From contig JBBIGZ010000122.1 of the NCBI GenBank assembly GCA_037447295.1, forward strand, positions 1-6,294: a stretch of 6,294 nt of DNA. Direction: 5' to 3'. The notes below the pieces were generated by a model. The model searched no databases, was not told where the DNA came from, and worked only from the letters and a program-made list of their open reading frames with translations. The translations under genes and the position numbers were made by a program. The DNA is from 630D-37 sp037447295 (GTDB taxonomy: Bacteria; Chloroflexota; Anaerolineae; Anaerolineales; Villigracilaceae). This document shows, in pieces, positions 1 to 5,069 of the stretch; the first letter of the stretch is position 1; the number at the start of each line of letters is the position of its first letter.

Positions 1-453
1 CAGGACAAAGGCGCGCGCCAACGCTACGCGCCGCGCTTCGCCACCGGAAAGTTCACCGGCTTGACGTTGGGCAAGATGGACGATCTTCAGCCGCTCTAGC
101 CATTCCTCCACACGCCGCTGCACCTCCTGCTTTGGTAGATGGCGAAAGCGCAACCCCAAGGCTACGTTTTCAAACACCGAACGGCTAAGGAGTAAATTCT
201 CCTGCATCACCAGCGCCAGGCGACGACGGTAGTCCAGGCTTCCATAACCATCTTCCCTTCCCTCCAGGCAGATCGAACCCTGTTCCAGGCGGAGCAGGCC
301 GGCCAGGGTCAGCAACAGGGTAGTCTTCCCGGCGCCGTTTGGCCCAACTACGGCCAGAATTTCGCCCTTTTCTATTGTCAGGTGATCAAGCGTCAGGACC
401 AGCCTGCCGCCGCGGCGCACGCGCAGTCCCTTCACTTCTAGGAAACTACCCAT
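1..453 (-). CDS. tupC: ABC transporter ATP-binding protein, TupC-like (3' end cut by window edge)
   Basis: This is the nucleotide-binding subunit that would power oxyanion import with the adjacent permease on the cytoplasmic face of the membrane. The 151 visible residues show Walker A GPNGAGKT at 37-44, the Q-loop glutamine at about 84 (VMQEN) and the ABC signature LSGGE at 135-139 followed by ARRVALARAF. The window ends just before Walker B, so the D-loop, H-loop and C-terminus are missing. The ATG at 453 overlaps the permease stop by 8 bases (ATGGGTAG), which points to translational coupling. A purine-rich GGGGAGAAGAAGGT precedes it as ribosome binding site. The substrate call (tungstate rather than molybdate) comes from the TupA- and TupB-like neighbours, because the ATPase itself does not discriminate. 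The ABC ATPase identity is very secure and the gene symbol is less so. Confidence 0.9.
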   Translation of the reverse strand, partial: MGSFLEVKGLRVRRGGRLVLTLDHLTIEKGEILAVVGPNGAGKTTLLLTLAGLLRLEQGSICLEGREDGYGSLDYRRRLALVMQENLLLSRSVFENVALGLRFRHLPKQEVQRRVEEWLERLKIVHLAQRQAGELSGGEARRVALARAFVL

Positions 454-1099
454 ACCTTCTTCTCCCCTGCTGTAAACGCGTGAGCGCGTAATTAACGAGA
501 AAAGTGATCCCCAACAACAGTGCGCCCAAGATGAGGGCATTACCGAACTGGCCACGGCTAGTTTCCAGCACGATAGCAGTAGTCAGCACGCGCGTCTGGT
601 AGCGGATATTGCCGCCTACCATCATCGAGGCACCTACTTCTGAGATCACCGAGCCGAAGCCAGCCATGAGCGCCGCCAGCAAAGGCAGGCGCGCCTCGTG
701 CCAGAGCGCAAGCACCATCTGCATCGGCGAGGCACCCAGCCCCAGGAGCTGCAGCCGCAGCCGCGGGTCCAATGCCTGAAGCGCCGCTGCCGTCAGTCCG
801 CTGACGACCGGGGCGGCGATGATCACCTGGGCGATGACCATCGCCGCCGGGGTGTAGATCAGGTTCAGATTCCCCAATGGCCCCGATCGCCAGAGCAGCA
901 TTGCCACCACCAATCCCACCAACACCGGTGGCAGCCCCATGCCGGTATTCACCGCACTCAGCAGCAGGGCGCGACCGCGGAAATCTCCTAGCGCCAGCAG
1001 CGTACCCAGCGGCAACCCGATGAGCAGACTGATCAGGGTCGCCAGGCCGGCTACTTTCAACGAAAGGAGAGTGATCTGAGCAATCTCCGTGGCAGTCAT
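446..1099 (-). CDS. tupB: TupB-like tungstate ABC transporter permease
   Basis: This is an integral membrane permease of 217 residues, probably forming a homodimeric channel for the oxyanion delivered by the neighbouring lipoprotein. About five hydrophobic membrane segments are visible, near residues 9-37, 46-69, 82-105, 136-157 and 186-207. A cytoplasmic EAA-type loop lies at about 121-141 (LGASPMQMVLALWHEARLP) and would dock on the ATPase. The stretch from SEVGASMMVGGN to TRVLTTAIVLETSRGQF (about 153-185) resembles what I know of TupB/WtpB-type permeases. The length is normal for the family. The start ATG at 1099 lies 12 bases after the tupA stop with only a weak purine-rich site (GCGAAAGA), and the 3' end overlaps the ATPase start. 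Gene order regulator, A, B, C is that of a tup operon. A molybdate or dual-specificity permease remains possible. Confidence 0.88.
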   Translation of the reverse strand: MTATEIAQITLLSLKVAGLATLISLLIGLPLGTLLALGDFRGRALLLSAVNTGMGLPPVLVGLVVAMLLWRSGPLGNLNLIYTPAAMVIAQVIIAAPVVSGLTAAALQALDPRLRLQLLGLGASPMQMVLALWHEARLPLLAALMAGFGSVISEVGASMMVGGNIRYQTRVLTTAIVLETSRGQFGNALILGALLLGITFLVNYALTRLQQGRRRYG

Positions 1100-1111
1100 T
1101 CTTTCGCCGCT

Positions 1112-1948
1112 TTAGGGTGTACCCGGTTCTGGTTTGCCGGCATCGGGGAAGAAAAGTGGTTGGCCGAATTGATCCACACCGAAACTGGCGATCAGCTCTT
1201 GCGTCTTGGGATCGGTGAGAAAGCGCAGCAAGGCCAGCGCACCTTGGTAATTGACCTTTGGCCACTTCTCCGGGTTGACGGTGATCACGTGGTAGACGTT
1301 CAGCAACGGTTGATCGCCTTCCACCAGGATCGTCAGGTTGAGGTTTTTCCGCAGGTTGAGAAAAGTGGCGCGATCGGTCAAGGTGTAGGCCTGTTTCTCG
1401 TTTGCCAGGATCAGTGTCGATCCCATCCCCTGCCCGCTTTCCAGGTATTGCGCTGCCGGCAGGCTTTTCGGATCGATCCCGGCTGCCTTCCAAAGCGCCA
1501 GTTCCTTGACGTGGGTGCCTGATTGATCGCCGCGGGAGATGAAGCGCGCTCCACTGGCGGCGATCGCACGCAACGCTTCCGTGACTTTGAGCCCCTTCAC
1601 CTTTGCCGGATCGTCCGGAGGTCCAATGAGCACAAAGTCATTGTGCATCACCAGGGCACGCTCCTTCCCCCAACCGGCCTGCATGAAGGCCTCTTCCGCC
1701 TGGGGAGAATGGACCAGTAAGGCATCGGCATTGCCTTCCTCGCCCATTTTCATCGCTGCGCCGCTGCCTACGGCGATGACCTGCACTTTGTATCCGCTTT
1801 GTTGTTCAAAGAGCGGGATCAACACGTCTAGGAGGCCAGAATCCTGGGTGGAGGTGGTTGTTGCCAGGATCAGCGAAGGGTTGGACGGACGGGAGGCACA
1901 GGCGGCCAAAAAGAGAACGATGAGCAGGAATGAGAAGAATTTTTTCAT
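1112..1948 (-). CDS. tupA: TupA-like tungstate-binding lipoprotein
   Basis: This is the extracytoplasmic oxyanion-binding protein that captures tungstate and hands it to the permease. The product has 278 residues. It opens with a lipoprotein signal (MKKFFSFLLIVLFLAAC), where the lipobox LAAC puts the lipidated cysteine at residue 17. The mature part begins its binding fold with ATTTSTQDSGLLD (29-41), the TTTS-type oxyanion loop typical of TupA rather than ModA. It continues with VGSGAAMKMGEEGNADALLVHS (60-81, listed here as the ADALLVHS hinge), SRGDQSGTH (138-146), GQGMG (172-176) and YTLTDRATF (188-196). I chose ATG 1948 over an in-frame GTG at 1954 because GGAG at 1954-1957 sits five bases before the ATG and would overlap the GTG. 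It follows the regulator gene after an 89-bp repeat-bearing gap. Family is confident; tungstate against molybdate specificity is inferred from motifs. Confidence 0.9.
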   Translation of the reverse strand: MKKFFSFLLIVLFLAACASRPSNPSLILATTTSTQDSGLLDVLIPLFEQQSGYKVQVIAVGSGAAMKMGEEGNADALLVHSPQAEEAFMQAGWGKERALVMHNDFVLIGPPDDPAKVKGLKVTEALRAIAASGARFISRGDQSGTHVKELALWKAAGIDPKSLPAAQYLESGQGMGSTLILANEKQAYTLTDRATFLNLRKNLNLTILVEGDQPLLNVYHVITVNPEKWPKVNYQGALALLRFLTDPKTQELIASFGVDQFGQPLFFPDAGKPEPGTP

Positions 1949-1953
1949 AAGCA

Positions 1954-1957
1954 CTCC
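1954..1957 (-). promoter_or_regulatory. Ribosome binding site deciding the tupA start
   Basis: GGAG read on the minus strand, with the five-base spacer TGCTT before ATG 1948. It overlaps the alternative GTG at 1952-1954, which it therefore cannot serve. Confidence 0.7.
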
Positions 1958-1970
1958 GCTGTGGTGGGGC

Positions 1971-2041
1971 GCAGGATGAATTCTGTGCTACTAAGGACAA
2001 ATCCTGCACCACTATGTTTCGCAGGATGAATCCTGTGCTAC
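1971..2041. repeat. Cluster of three related palindromic repeats between regulator and tupA
   Basis: Two direct copies of a 21-bp unit lie at 1971-1991 and 2021-2041. They differ at a single base (core GCAGGATGAATYCTGTGC, then TAC). Each contains an inverted repeat CAGGAT / ATCCTG. Between them, at 1994-2012, a third related element lies in opposite orientation (AGGACAAATCCTGCACCAC), itself an AGGA / TCCT palindrome. The pattern looks like a dispersed intergenic repeat family rather than an operator, because the three copies are unevenly spaced and no promoter is visible beside them. The CTA at 2038-2040 inside the second copy is the TAG stop codon of the regulator gene. No terminator-like T-tract follows the hairpins. 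Confidence 0.8.
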
Positions 2042-3024
2042 CAAGATGTGAGGAATTGCCGCTGCTCGCCGCTATGACGGCTCTCATAGCCCGGCAGGTC
2101 GGCCAATTGTTGCCGGAAGTGAGCACCCTGTACATAGTCGAGCAGAGGGCGCAAGTCACGTTCGTATTCGTCAAGGAAGACGAGATCGTAACGCTCCTGG
2201 AAGAGGGGCTGGAACGCCAGTCCGAAACGACGCGCCACGGCTTCCAATCCCAACGCCACATCGGCCTGACCCTGAGCCACGTGCTGCGCTGCCTCAACAT
2301 GGGTGCCGACCTGATCTGCATATCCCGTAACGGCTTCTGGTGGAATCCCCAGCTCCTGCAACCGACGATCCAGCCACAGGCGCGTCCCGGAACCGGGATT
2401 GCGGTTGACAAAGCGTACATCGGCACGGGCCAGATCGGCCAGATCATGGATGCCTTTGGGATTGCCGGGTGCCAGCATTAGCCCCTGCATGCGATGCGCC
2501 AGCGTCACCACCGTGACCGGGCGATCGGGGAAGAGGCGTTCCAGGAACGGCAAGTTGTATTCGCCGCTCTTATCCAACAAGTGGGCGCCGCTGAGCTGCG
2601 CGAGCCCCTGCCGCAAGGTGATCAGGCCATCCAGCGAGCCCAGCGACAGGTTATAGAGCACCAGGTGTTTTTCCAATGCTTCGGCGATCAGGGGCAGAGC
2701 CAGGTCATCGCTGCCGGCGAAGATGACCGCCTTCTTGTCCATCTCCGGCAGCAACACTTCCTGGAGCAGAAGCGCCCCGGCGCGAGCGCGATAGAACTTC
2801 TCCAGCACTTTCCCCGTCCGTCGGATCTCGGCGATCTCAATCAACCCGACGGCTTGCAGCGCCAGGATGTGATGGCGCACCCAGGCCGGTGATTGGTGCA
2901 TTTGCTGTGCCAGCTGCGTGAGCGTGGCCGGCGCGGCCATGAGCAAGCGCAAAATCTCCAGCCGACGGGGATCGGCCAGGATTTTGATCTGCTCAAAGGA
3001 ACGGACAGGCTGGAGGCGTTTCAC
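2038..3024 (-). CDS. Winged-helix transcriptional regulator with C-terminal PBP_like oxyanion-sensing domain
   Basis: This 328-residue protein is probably a one-component sensor controlling the tup genes downstream and itself. Residues about 8-85 form an ArsR-like winged helix: FEQIKILADPRRLEILRLL, then TLTQLAQQMHQSPAWVRHHI as the helix-turn-helix (35-53) and a wing near EIRRTGKVLEKFY. Residues about 97-310 match the PBP_like family (PF12727 type), with NRNPGSGTR at 207-215, GYADQVGTHVEAA at 234-246 and ADVALGLEAVARRFGL at 254-269, followed by PLFQERYDLVF. That domain is known fused to molybdenum-cofactor and molybdate-related proteins and is thought to bind molybdate or tungstate. It has no signal peptide, which fits a cytoplasmic sensor. 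The start is GTG 3024; a TGA lies two codons upstream in frame. No close ribosome binding site is visible: AAGGA is 16 bases away. Repressor or activator role cannot be told. Confidence 0.87.
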   Translation of the reverse strand: MKRLQPVRSFEQIKILADPRRLEILRLLMAAPATLTQLAQQMHQSPAWVRHHILALQAVGLIEIAEIRRTGKVLEKFYRARAGALLLQEVLLPEMDKKAVIFAGSDDLALPLIAEALEKHLVLYNLSLGSLDGLITLRQGLAQLSGAHLLDKSGEYNLPFLERLFPDRPVTVVTLAHRMQGLMLAPGNPKGIHDLADLARADVRFVNRNPGSGTRLWLDRRLQELGIPPEAVTGYADQVGTHVEAAQHVAQGQADVALGLEAVARRFGLAFQPLFQERYDLVFLDEYERDLRPLLDYVQGAHFRQQLADLPGYESRHSGEQRQFLTSW

Positions 3025-3026
3025 GA

Positions 3027-3052
3027 TTCAGATAAGTTTTTCCTTATTTGAA
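3027..3052. promoter_or_regulatory. Candidate operator: 10-6-10 inverted repeat
   Basis: Read on the minus strand, the arms are TTCAAATAAG and CTTATCTGAA, separated by six bases; nine of ten positions pair. It begins immediately downstream of the -10 box and covers the expected transcription start, ending two bases before the GTG start codon of the regulator. A dimeric winged-helix protein bound here would block its own promoter. Autoregulation is inference. The same element is not found upstream of tupA, which suggests tupABC is read from this promoter. Confidence 0.6.
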
Positions 3053-3081
3053 AATTTACCATGGAAGAAAGAGAATGTCAA
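3053..3081 (-). promoter_or_regulatory. Sigma-70-type promoter of the regulator-tupABC unit
   Basis: On the minus strand a perfect -35 TTGACA (3081-3076) is followed by a 17-base spacer and a -10 TAAATT (3058-3053; four of six consensus bases). The predicted start is near 3046, leaving a leader of about 22 nt before GTG 3024. The surrounding stretch is AT-rich compared with the genes on either side. Confidence 0.7.
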
Positions 3082-3293
3082 GGGGGCAATTTGTCTGGGG
3101 TGTGTTCCAAAATCGTCGGTAGAGGGTCAATTAGCCTGCAGGATTTGCTTCCAGGCTTCATCCCATTCGTGGCTTCCTCCCATCCCAGCATTTGTCTTCG
3201 CTGGCGGTCAAATGGTTGCGTGATCGAATCGTTATCCCCAGGAATGGGATGCGATGTTGGTCAGGTGGTGGAATGGTCGTGTGGTCGCGTGGT
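3082..3293. other. Intergenic stretch upstream of the promoter; no confident gene
   Basis: This lies between the YuzD-like gene and the regulator promoter. It holds the 8-bp repeat described separately, a weak five-base stem (ATCCC 3234-3238 with GGGAT 3246-3250) without a T-tract, and a minus-strand reading frame of 18 codons at 3127-3183 reading MGGSHEWDEAWKQILQAN. That peptide has a gene-like composition but no ribosome binding site, and may be a remnant of a longer gene. No clear terminator for the upstream operon was found. Confidence 0.5.
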
Positions 3294-3298
3294 TCAGC
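3259..3298. repeat. Degenerate 8-bp tandem repeat (GGTNNNNN units)
   Basis: Five consecutive octamers on the plus strand begin with GGT: GGTCAGGT, GGTGGAAT, GGTCGTGT, GGTCGCGT, GGTTCAGC. The third and fourth differ by one base. The last unit runs into the stop codon (3294-3296) of the YuzD-like gene. It looks like a decayed minisatellite; no function is evident. Confidence 0.55.
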
Positions 3299-3602
3299 TT
3301 TCGCGAAACACTTCCACCGCCCTAATGATTTCTTCCACCTTGCGGCGGATCAATGGAATGGAAATTTTTCCGCCTATGCTCACTACCTCGCCATTGACCA
3401 ACACCACCGGCAACTGCGCGTTGGCAGGCAGGGGGGGACAGTCGGCATCGAACAGGTCAAAATATCTGACATCCACCGCATCGCCGAAGCGCGTTTTCAA
3501 CTGCCCCGCCGCCCAATGCGCCGCCTCGCGCCACGAATCCTTAACGCCGTCTTTGCAGGCAACCGGCGCGCCGATGATTTGAACTGTAACTGGTGTGTTC
3601 AT
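3294..3602 (-). CDS. YuzD-like thioredoxin-fold protein, single active-site cysteine
   Basis: This small cytoplasmic protein of 102 residues resembles the YuzD/DUF1462 disulfide oxidoreductase-like family. A first beta strand (TVQIIGAPVAC) leads to Cys16 at the start of a helix (KDGVKDSWREAAHWAAGQL). A second strand DVRYFDLFD is followed by LPVVLVNGEVVSIGGKIS (64-81), in which Pro65 sits where thioredoxin folds keep a cis-proline. Only Cys16 is in the redox loop, so there is no CxxC pair; Cys55 is the only other cysteine. Thiol transfer or a binding role is therefore likelier than classic disulfide exchange. The ATG at 3602 overlaps the FmdB stop as ATGA, which decides against a longer in-frame start at 3635. 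It closes the small-protein cluster; the 8-bp repeat abuts its stop. Confidence 0.75.
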   Translation of the reverse strand: MNTPVTVQIIGAPVACKDGVKDSWREAAHWAAGQLKTRFGDAVDVRYFDLFDADCPPLPANAQLPVVLVNGEVVSIGGKISIPLIRRKVEEIIRAVEVFRES

Positions 3603-3814
3603 CCGCAACACCCAGGCCCGGCGTTGGGTCCGCATACGGGCATAGCGATTTCTCTGCCGCCGCGCAGGGTTGCCGCAGCAGTCAAGAGCTGACGCGCCTC
3701 GTGACTACCGCATTGGGGACAAACCACTTCCAGCCCGGCGATCTTTTCTTTGATGGTGGCTTGCACTTCAAAAGTCTTGTTACATTGGGTGCATTGGTAT
3801 TCGTAGATAGGCAT
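3599..3814 (-). CDS. FmdB-type zinc ribbon protein
   Basis: A 71-residue protein that begins MPIYEYQCTQC, the hallmark of the FmdB/CxxC_CxxC_SSSS regulatory zinc-ribbon family. Zinc ligands are Cys8 and Cys11 (CTQC) and Cys32 and Cys35 (CPQC). After the ribbon, the tail carries three more cysteines (Cys61, Cys69, Cys70) and ends GCCG. Family members are often linked to amide or formamide metabolism genes or other operons, with no firmly established biochemical role. A GAGGA site seven bases before ATG 3814 supports independent initiation here, even though the reading frame is open upstream because of the duplication in the preceding gene. The stop overlaps the next gene's ATG. Role in this cluster is unknown. 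Confidence 0.82.
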   Translation of the reverse strand: MPIYEYQCTQCNKTFEVQATIKEKIAGLEVVCPQCGSHEARQLLTAAATLRGGREIAMPVCGPNAGPGCCG

Positions 3815-4282
3815 GGTCGTTTCCTCAACACGTGTTTTGCTTTGCCAGAGCGGCAAAGTCCACGCCCAACAACTGGCTGATTTCGGCATTGATCTCGCGC
3901 AGGAAGTTGACCGCCTCTTGCTGGGATCGGGCATATTGCCGAGCAACTGGCTGATTTCGGCATTGATCTCGCGCAGGAAGTTGACCACCTCCTGCTGGGA
4001 TCGGGCATATTGCATGATCGCCCGATTCGTTTGCACTTGCCGCTGGACGGTTCGTAGTTCCTCGATATCGGCCTGCGTCACAGCATTGAGGCTTTGCTTG
4101 CGGCGTAAATCGGCTTGCAGGGCCGAGAGCCGTTCCAGAAGCGAACGCGCTTGTGGGTCGGAATTGAGTTCTTGCTGCGCCCGGTGATAAACCTGGAATG
4201 CCTCAGAAGCGAGCAAGTTTTCGATCAGGCTTTCTGTTGCCTGTTGCAGTTCAAGAGTGAGGGGGGATGTGTTGTTGTTCAT
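3599..4282 (-). CDS. YlbF-family gene altered by a 74-bp tandem duplication; reads through into the FmdB gene
   Basis: From ATG 4282 (MNNNTSPLTLELQQATESLI) the product is a YlbF/YmcA-type all-helical protein for 115 residues, ending normally in NFLREINAEISQLLG. A 74-bp tandem duplication then puts translation into another frame. About 41 residues of unrelated sequence follow (NMPDPSKRRST onward, ending RVEETT) and join directly to MPIYEYQ of the FmdB gene. As written, this is one 227-residue fusion. Removing one repeat unit restores a 127-residue protein ending VDFAALAKQNTC with a TGA at 3825-3827, ten bases before the FmdB ATG. I read the ancestral state as two genes. A real fusion, a pseudogene-like change and an assembly error are all possible. 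An upstream in-frame ATG at 4321 is less likely since it lies inside the preceding gene, which ends four bases before ATG 4282. Confidence 0.7.
   Translation of the reverse strand: MNNNTSPLTLELQQATESLIENLLASEAFQVYHRAQQELNSDPQARSLLERLSALQADLRRKQSLNAVTQADIEELRTVQRQVQTNRAIMQYARSQQEVVNFLREINAEISQLLGNMPDPSKRRSTSCARSMPKSASCWAWTLPLWQSKTRVEETTMPIYEYQCTQCNKTFEVQATIKEKIAGLEVVCPQCGSHEARQLLTAAATLRGGREIAMPVCGPNAGPGCCG
3870..4013. repeat. Imperfect tandem duplication, 74-bp period
   Basis: Copy at 3870-3939 matches copy at 3944-4013 over 70 bases with two mismatches; the remaining four bases of the period are 3940-3943. In the coding frame of each copy the mismatches are one synonymous Gln codon change and one Ala-to-Val change. 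The period is not a multiple of three, so the duplication shifts the reading frame of the YlbF-family gene. Confidence 0.95.
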
Positions 4283-4286
4283 GGCA

Positions 4287-4688
4287 TTATCCACAGCAAG
4301 AGGCGCCACAGGCAGCGGCATAATTCAAACCGATGGCTTCGGAAATCATCCCAGCAATTTGCTGACAGAGCGCGGTCAATTCGGCCTGGGCCTGGGCATA
4401 CGCTTGGACGGACGGGAGCGTCACGTACTCGCGCTCGAGCCGTTCCAGCTCAGCGCGGTCAGCTTCGCTGACAGCGTTCAACATCAACAAGACGCGCAGG
4501 GAGTTGAATTTGGCCTGATAGGCTGCAAGAGCCTGATGCGCGGTGGCATCTTGGCTCAGCGCTTCGTAAGCCCGTTCGAATGCCTTGAACTGCGGCGTTT
4601 CTGCCAATGCCGCGGCGAAATTGCGCGCCGCTGATTTCACGACGGAAGGCGAAGCGATTTCGATGTCATTAAGTTCCAGAGTGTCCAT
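4287..4688 (-). CDS. YlbF/YmcA-family protein with Cys-rich C-terminus
   Basis: A 133-residue, predominantly helical cytoplasmic protein of the YlbF/YmcA (Com_YlbF) family. The core has heptad-like helices: SAARNFAAALAETPQFKAFERAYEAL (19-44, quoted here by its ends), then DATAHQALAAYQAKFNSL and a long helix after NAVSEADRAEL. In Bacillus the YlbF-YmcA-YaaT complex affects RNA processing and carries Fe-S clusters held by cysteines. Here the C-terminus ends AACGASCCG, with Cys127, Cys131 and Cys132 plus Cys108 inside the last helix, a plausible metal or cluster-binding tail. GGAGG ten bases before ATG 4688 is a good ribosome binding site. The stop is four bases from the next YlbF-family gene, a probable paralogue that may be its partner in a heteromer. 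Function here is unknown. Confidence 0.8.
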   Translation of the reverse strand: MDTLELNDIEIASPSVVKSAARNFAAALAETPQFKAFERAYEALSQDATAHQALAAYQAKFNSLRVLLMLNAVSEADRAELERLEREYVTLPSVQAYAQAQAELTALCQQIAGMISEAIGLNYAAACGASCCG

Positions 4689-4727
4689 AAGAATTATTCC
4701 TCCGAGTGTGCTACAGAACCGCCCGAC

Positions 4728-5069
4728 TTACAGGCGAATCACCTTTTCCGCTTTCTGCATGGCTTCGATGATGTCGGGCATGCCGCCCACGATGCCCACC
4801 GCCACTTGTTCGGTCAGCCCGAAGTATTCCAGGCAGGTGGAGCATAAGATCAGTTCCACGCCGCGCTCTTGCATCTTCCGCAGATTTTCCAGCACAGGCG
4901 AGCCTTGACACGCCAGTTTGACGCCGTCGGTATAGAACAGGATTTTAGCGGGCAGGGTTTGAGATTCCAACAGCAGCCCCAGAAATTTATTGGCTAACGA
5001 CTGCTGTAATTCCTGCGGGGCGTTTCCCATGCCATTGGCGGTGAAGACCAAGACGGTATTTTTATCCAT
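4728..5069 (-). CDS. DsrE-fold protein resembling the C-terminal domain of YedF
   Basis: This 113-residue protein has the DsrE/DsrF fold typical of sulfur-transfer and related proteins. It opens with a strand and loop NTVLVFTANGMGN (4-16), continues with KILFYTDGVKLAC (42-54), and carries LILCSTCLEYFGL (73-85) with Cys76 and Cys79. That CxTC-L-x-Y/F pattern is what I know from the C-terminal half of YedF, a sulfurtransferase-like protein associated with selenium metabolism. The SirA/TusA-like N-terminal half of YedF is absent here. ATG 5069 overlaps the ArsA stop (ATGGATAA) and is preceded by GAGAGGG. An in-frame ATG at 5081 would add four residues and cannot be excluded. Neighbouring ArsA suggests a role in handling sulfur, selenium or a metalloid, but that is inference. 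Confidence 0.8.
   Translation of the reverse strand: MDKNTVLVFTANGMGNAPQELQQSLANKFLGLLLESQTLPAKILFYTDGVKLACQGSPVLENLRKMQERGVELILCSTCLEYFGLTEQVAVGIVGGMPDIIEAMQKAEKVIRL

Noticed and set aside
558..1493. Long minus-strand frame of 311 codons across the permease and binding-protein genes
   Set aside because: It is out of frame with both well-supported transporter genes and its product is Arg, Gly and Pro-rich with no recognisable motif, as expected of a shadow frame in GC-rich DNA.
2014..2481. Plus-strand frame of 155 codons opposite the regulator
   Set aside because: The opposite strand encodes a clear winged-helix plus PBP_like protein; the plus frame starts inside a repeat and shows no domain.
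3137..3147. Eleven-base match (TGCAGGATTTG) to the reversed repeat near 2000
   Set aside because: The match is short and lacks the flanking palindromic arm, so chance is adequate.
3234..3250. Possible intrinsic terminator after the small-protein operon
   Set aside because: The stem is only five base pairs and no T-tract follows on the minus strand.
3061..3582. Plus-strand frame of 173 codons over the intergenic stretch and the YuzD-like gene
   Set aside because: It begins within the minus-strand promoter spacer, has no ribosome binding site, and half of it is antisense to the YuzD-like gene.
3603..3635. Extended start of the YuzD-like gene at 3635
   Set aside because: It overlaps the Cys-rich tail of FmdB by more than 30 bases, while ATG 3602 forms a typical ATGA stop/start overlap and begins directly at the first strand of the fold.
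3682..4008. Third frame through the duplicated segment as a separate gene
   Set aside because: It starts inside the duplicated DNA and runs out of frame through the FmdB zinc ribbon; the protein-like sequence is produced only by the repeat.
4283..4321. Extended start of the second YlbF-family gene at ATG 4321 (MPLPVAPLAVDNA extension)
   Set aside because: The extension lies within the 3' end of the preceding gene and adds residues not typical of the family; ATG 4282 follows that gene's stop by four bases.
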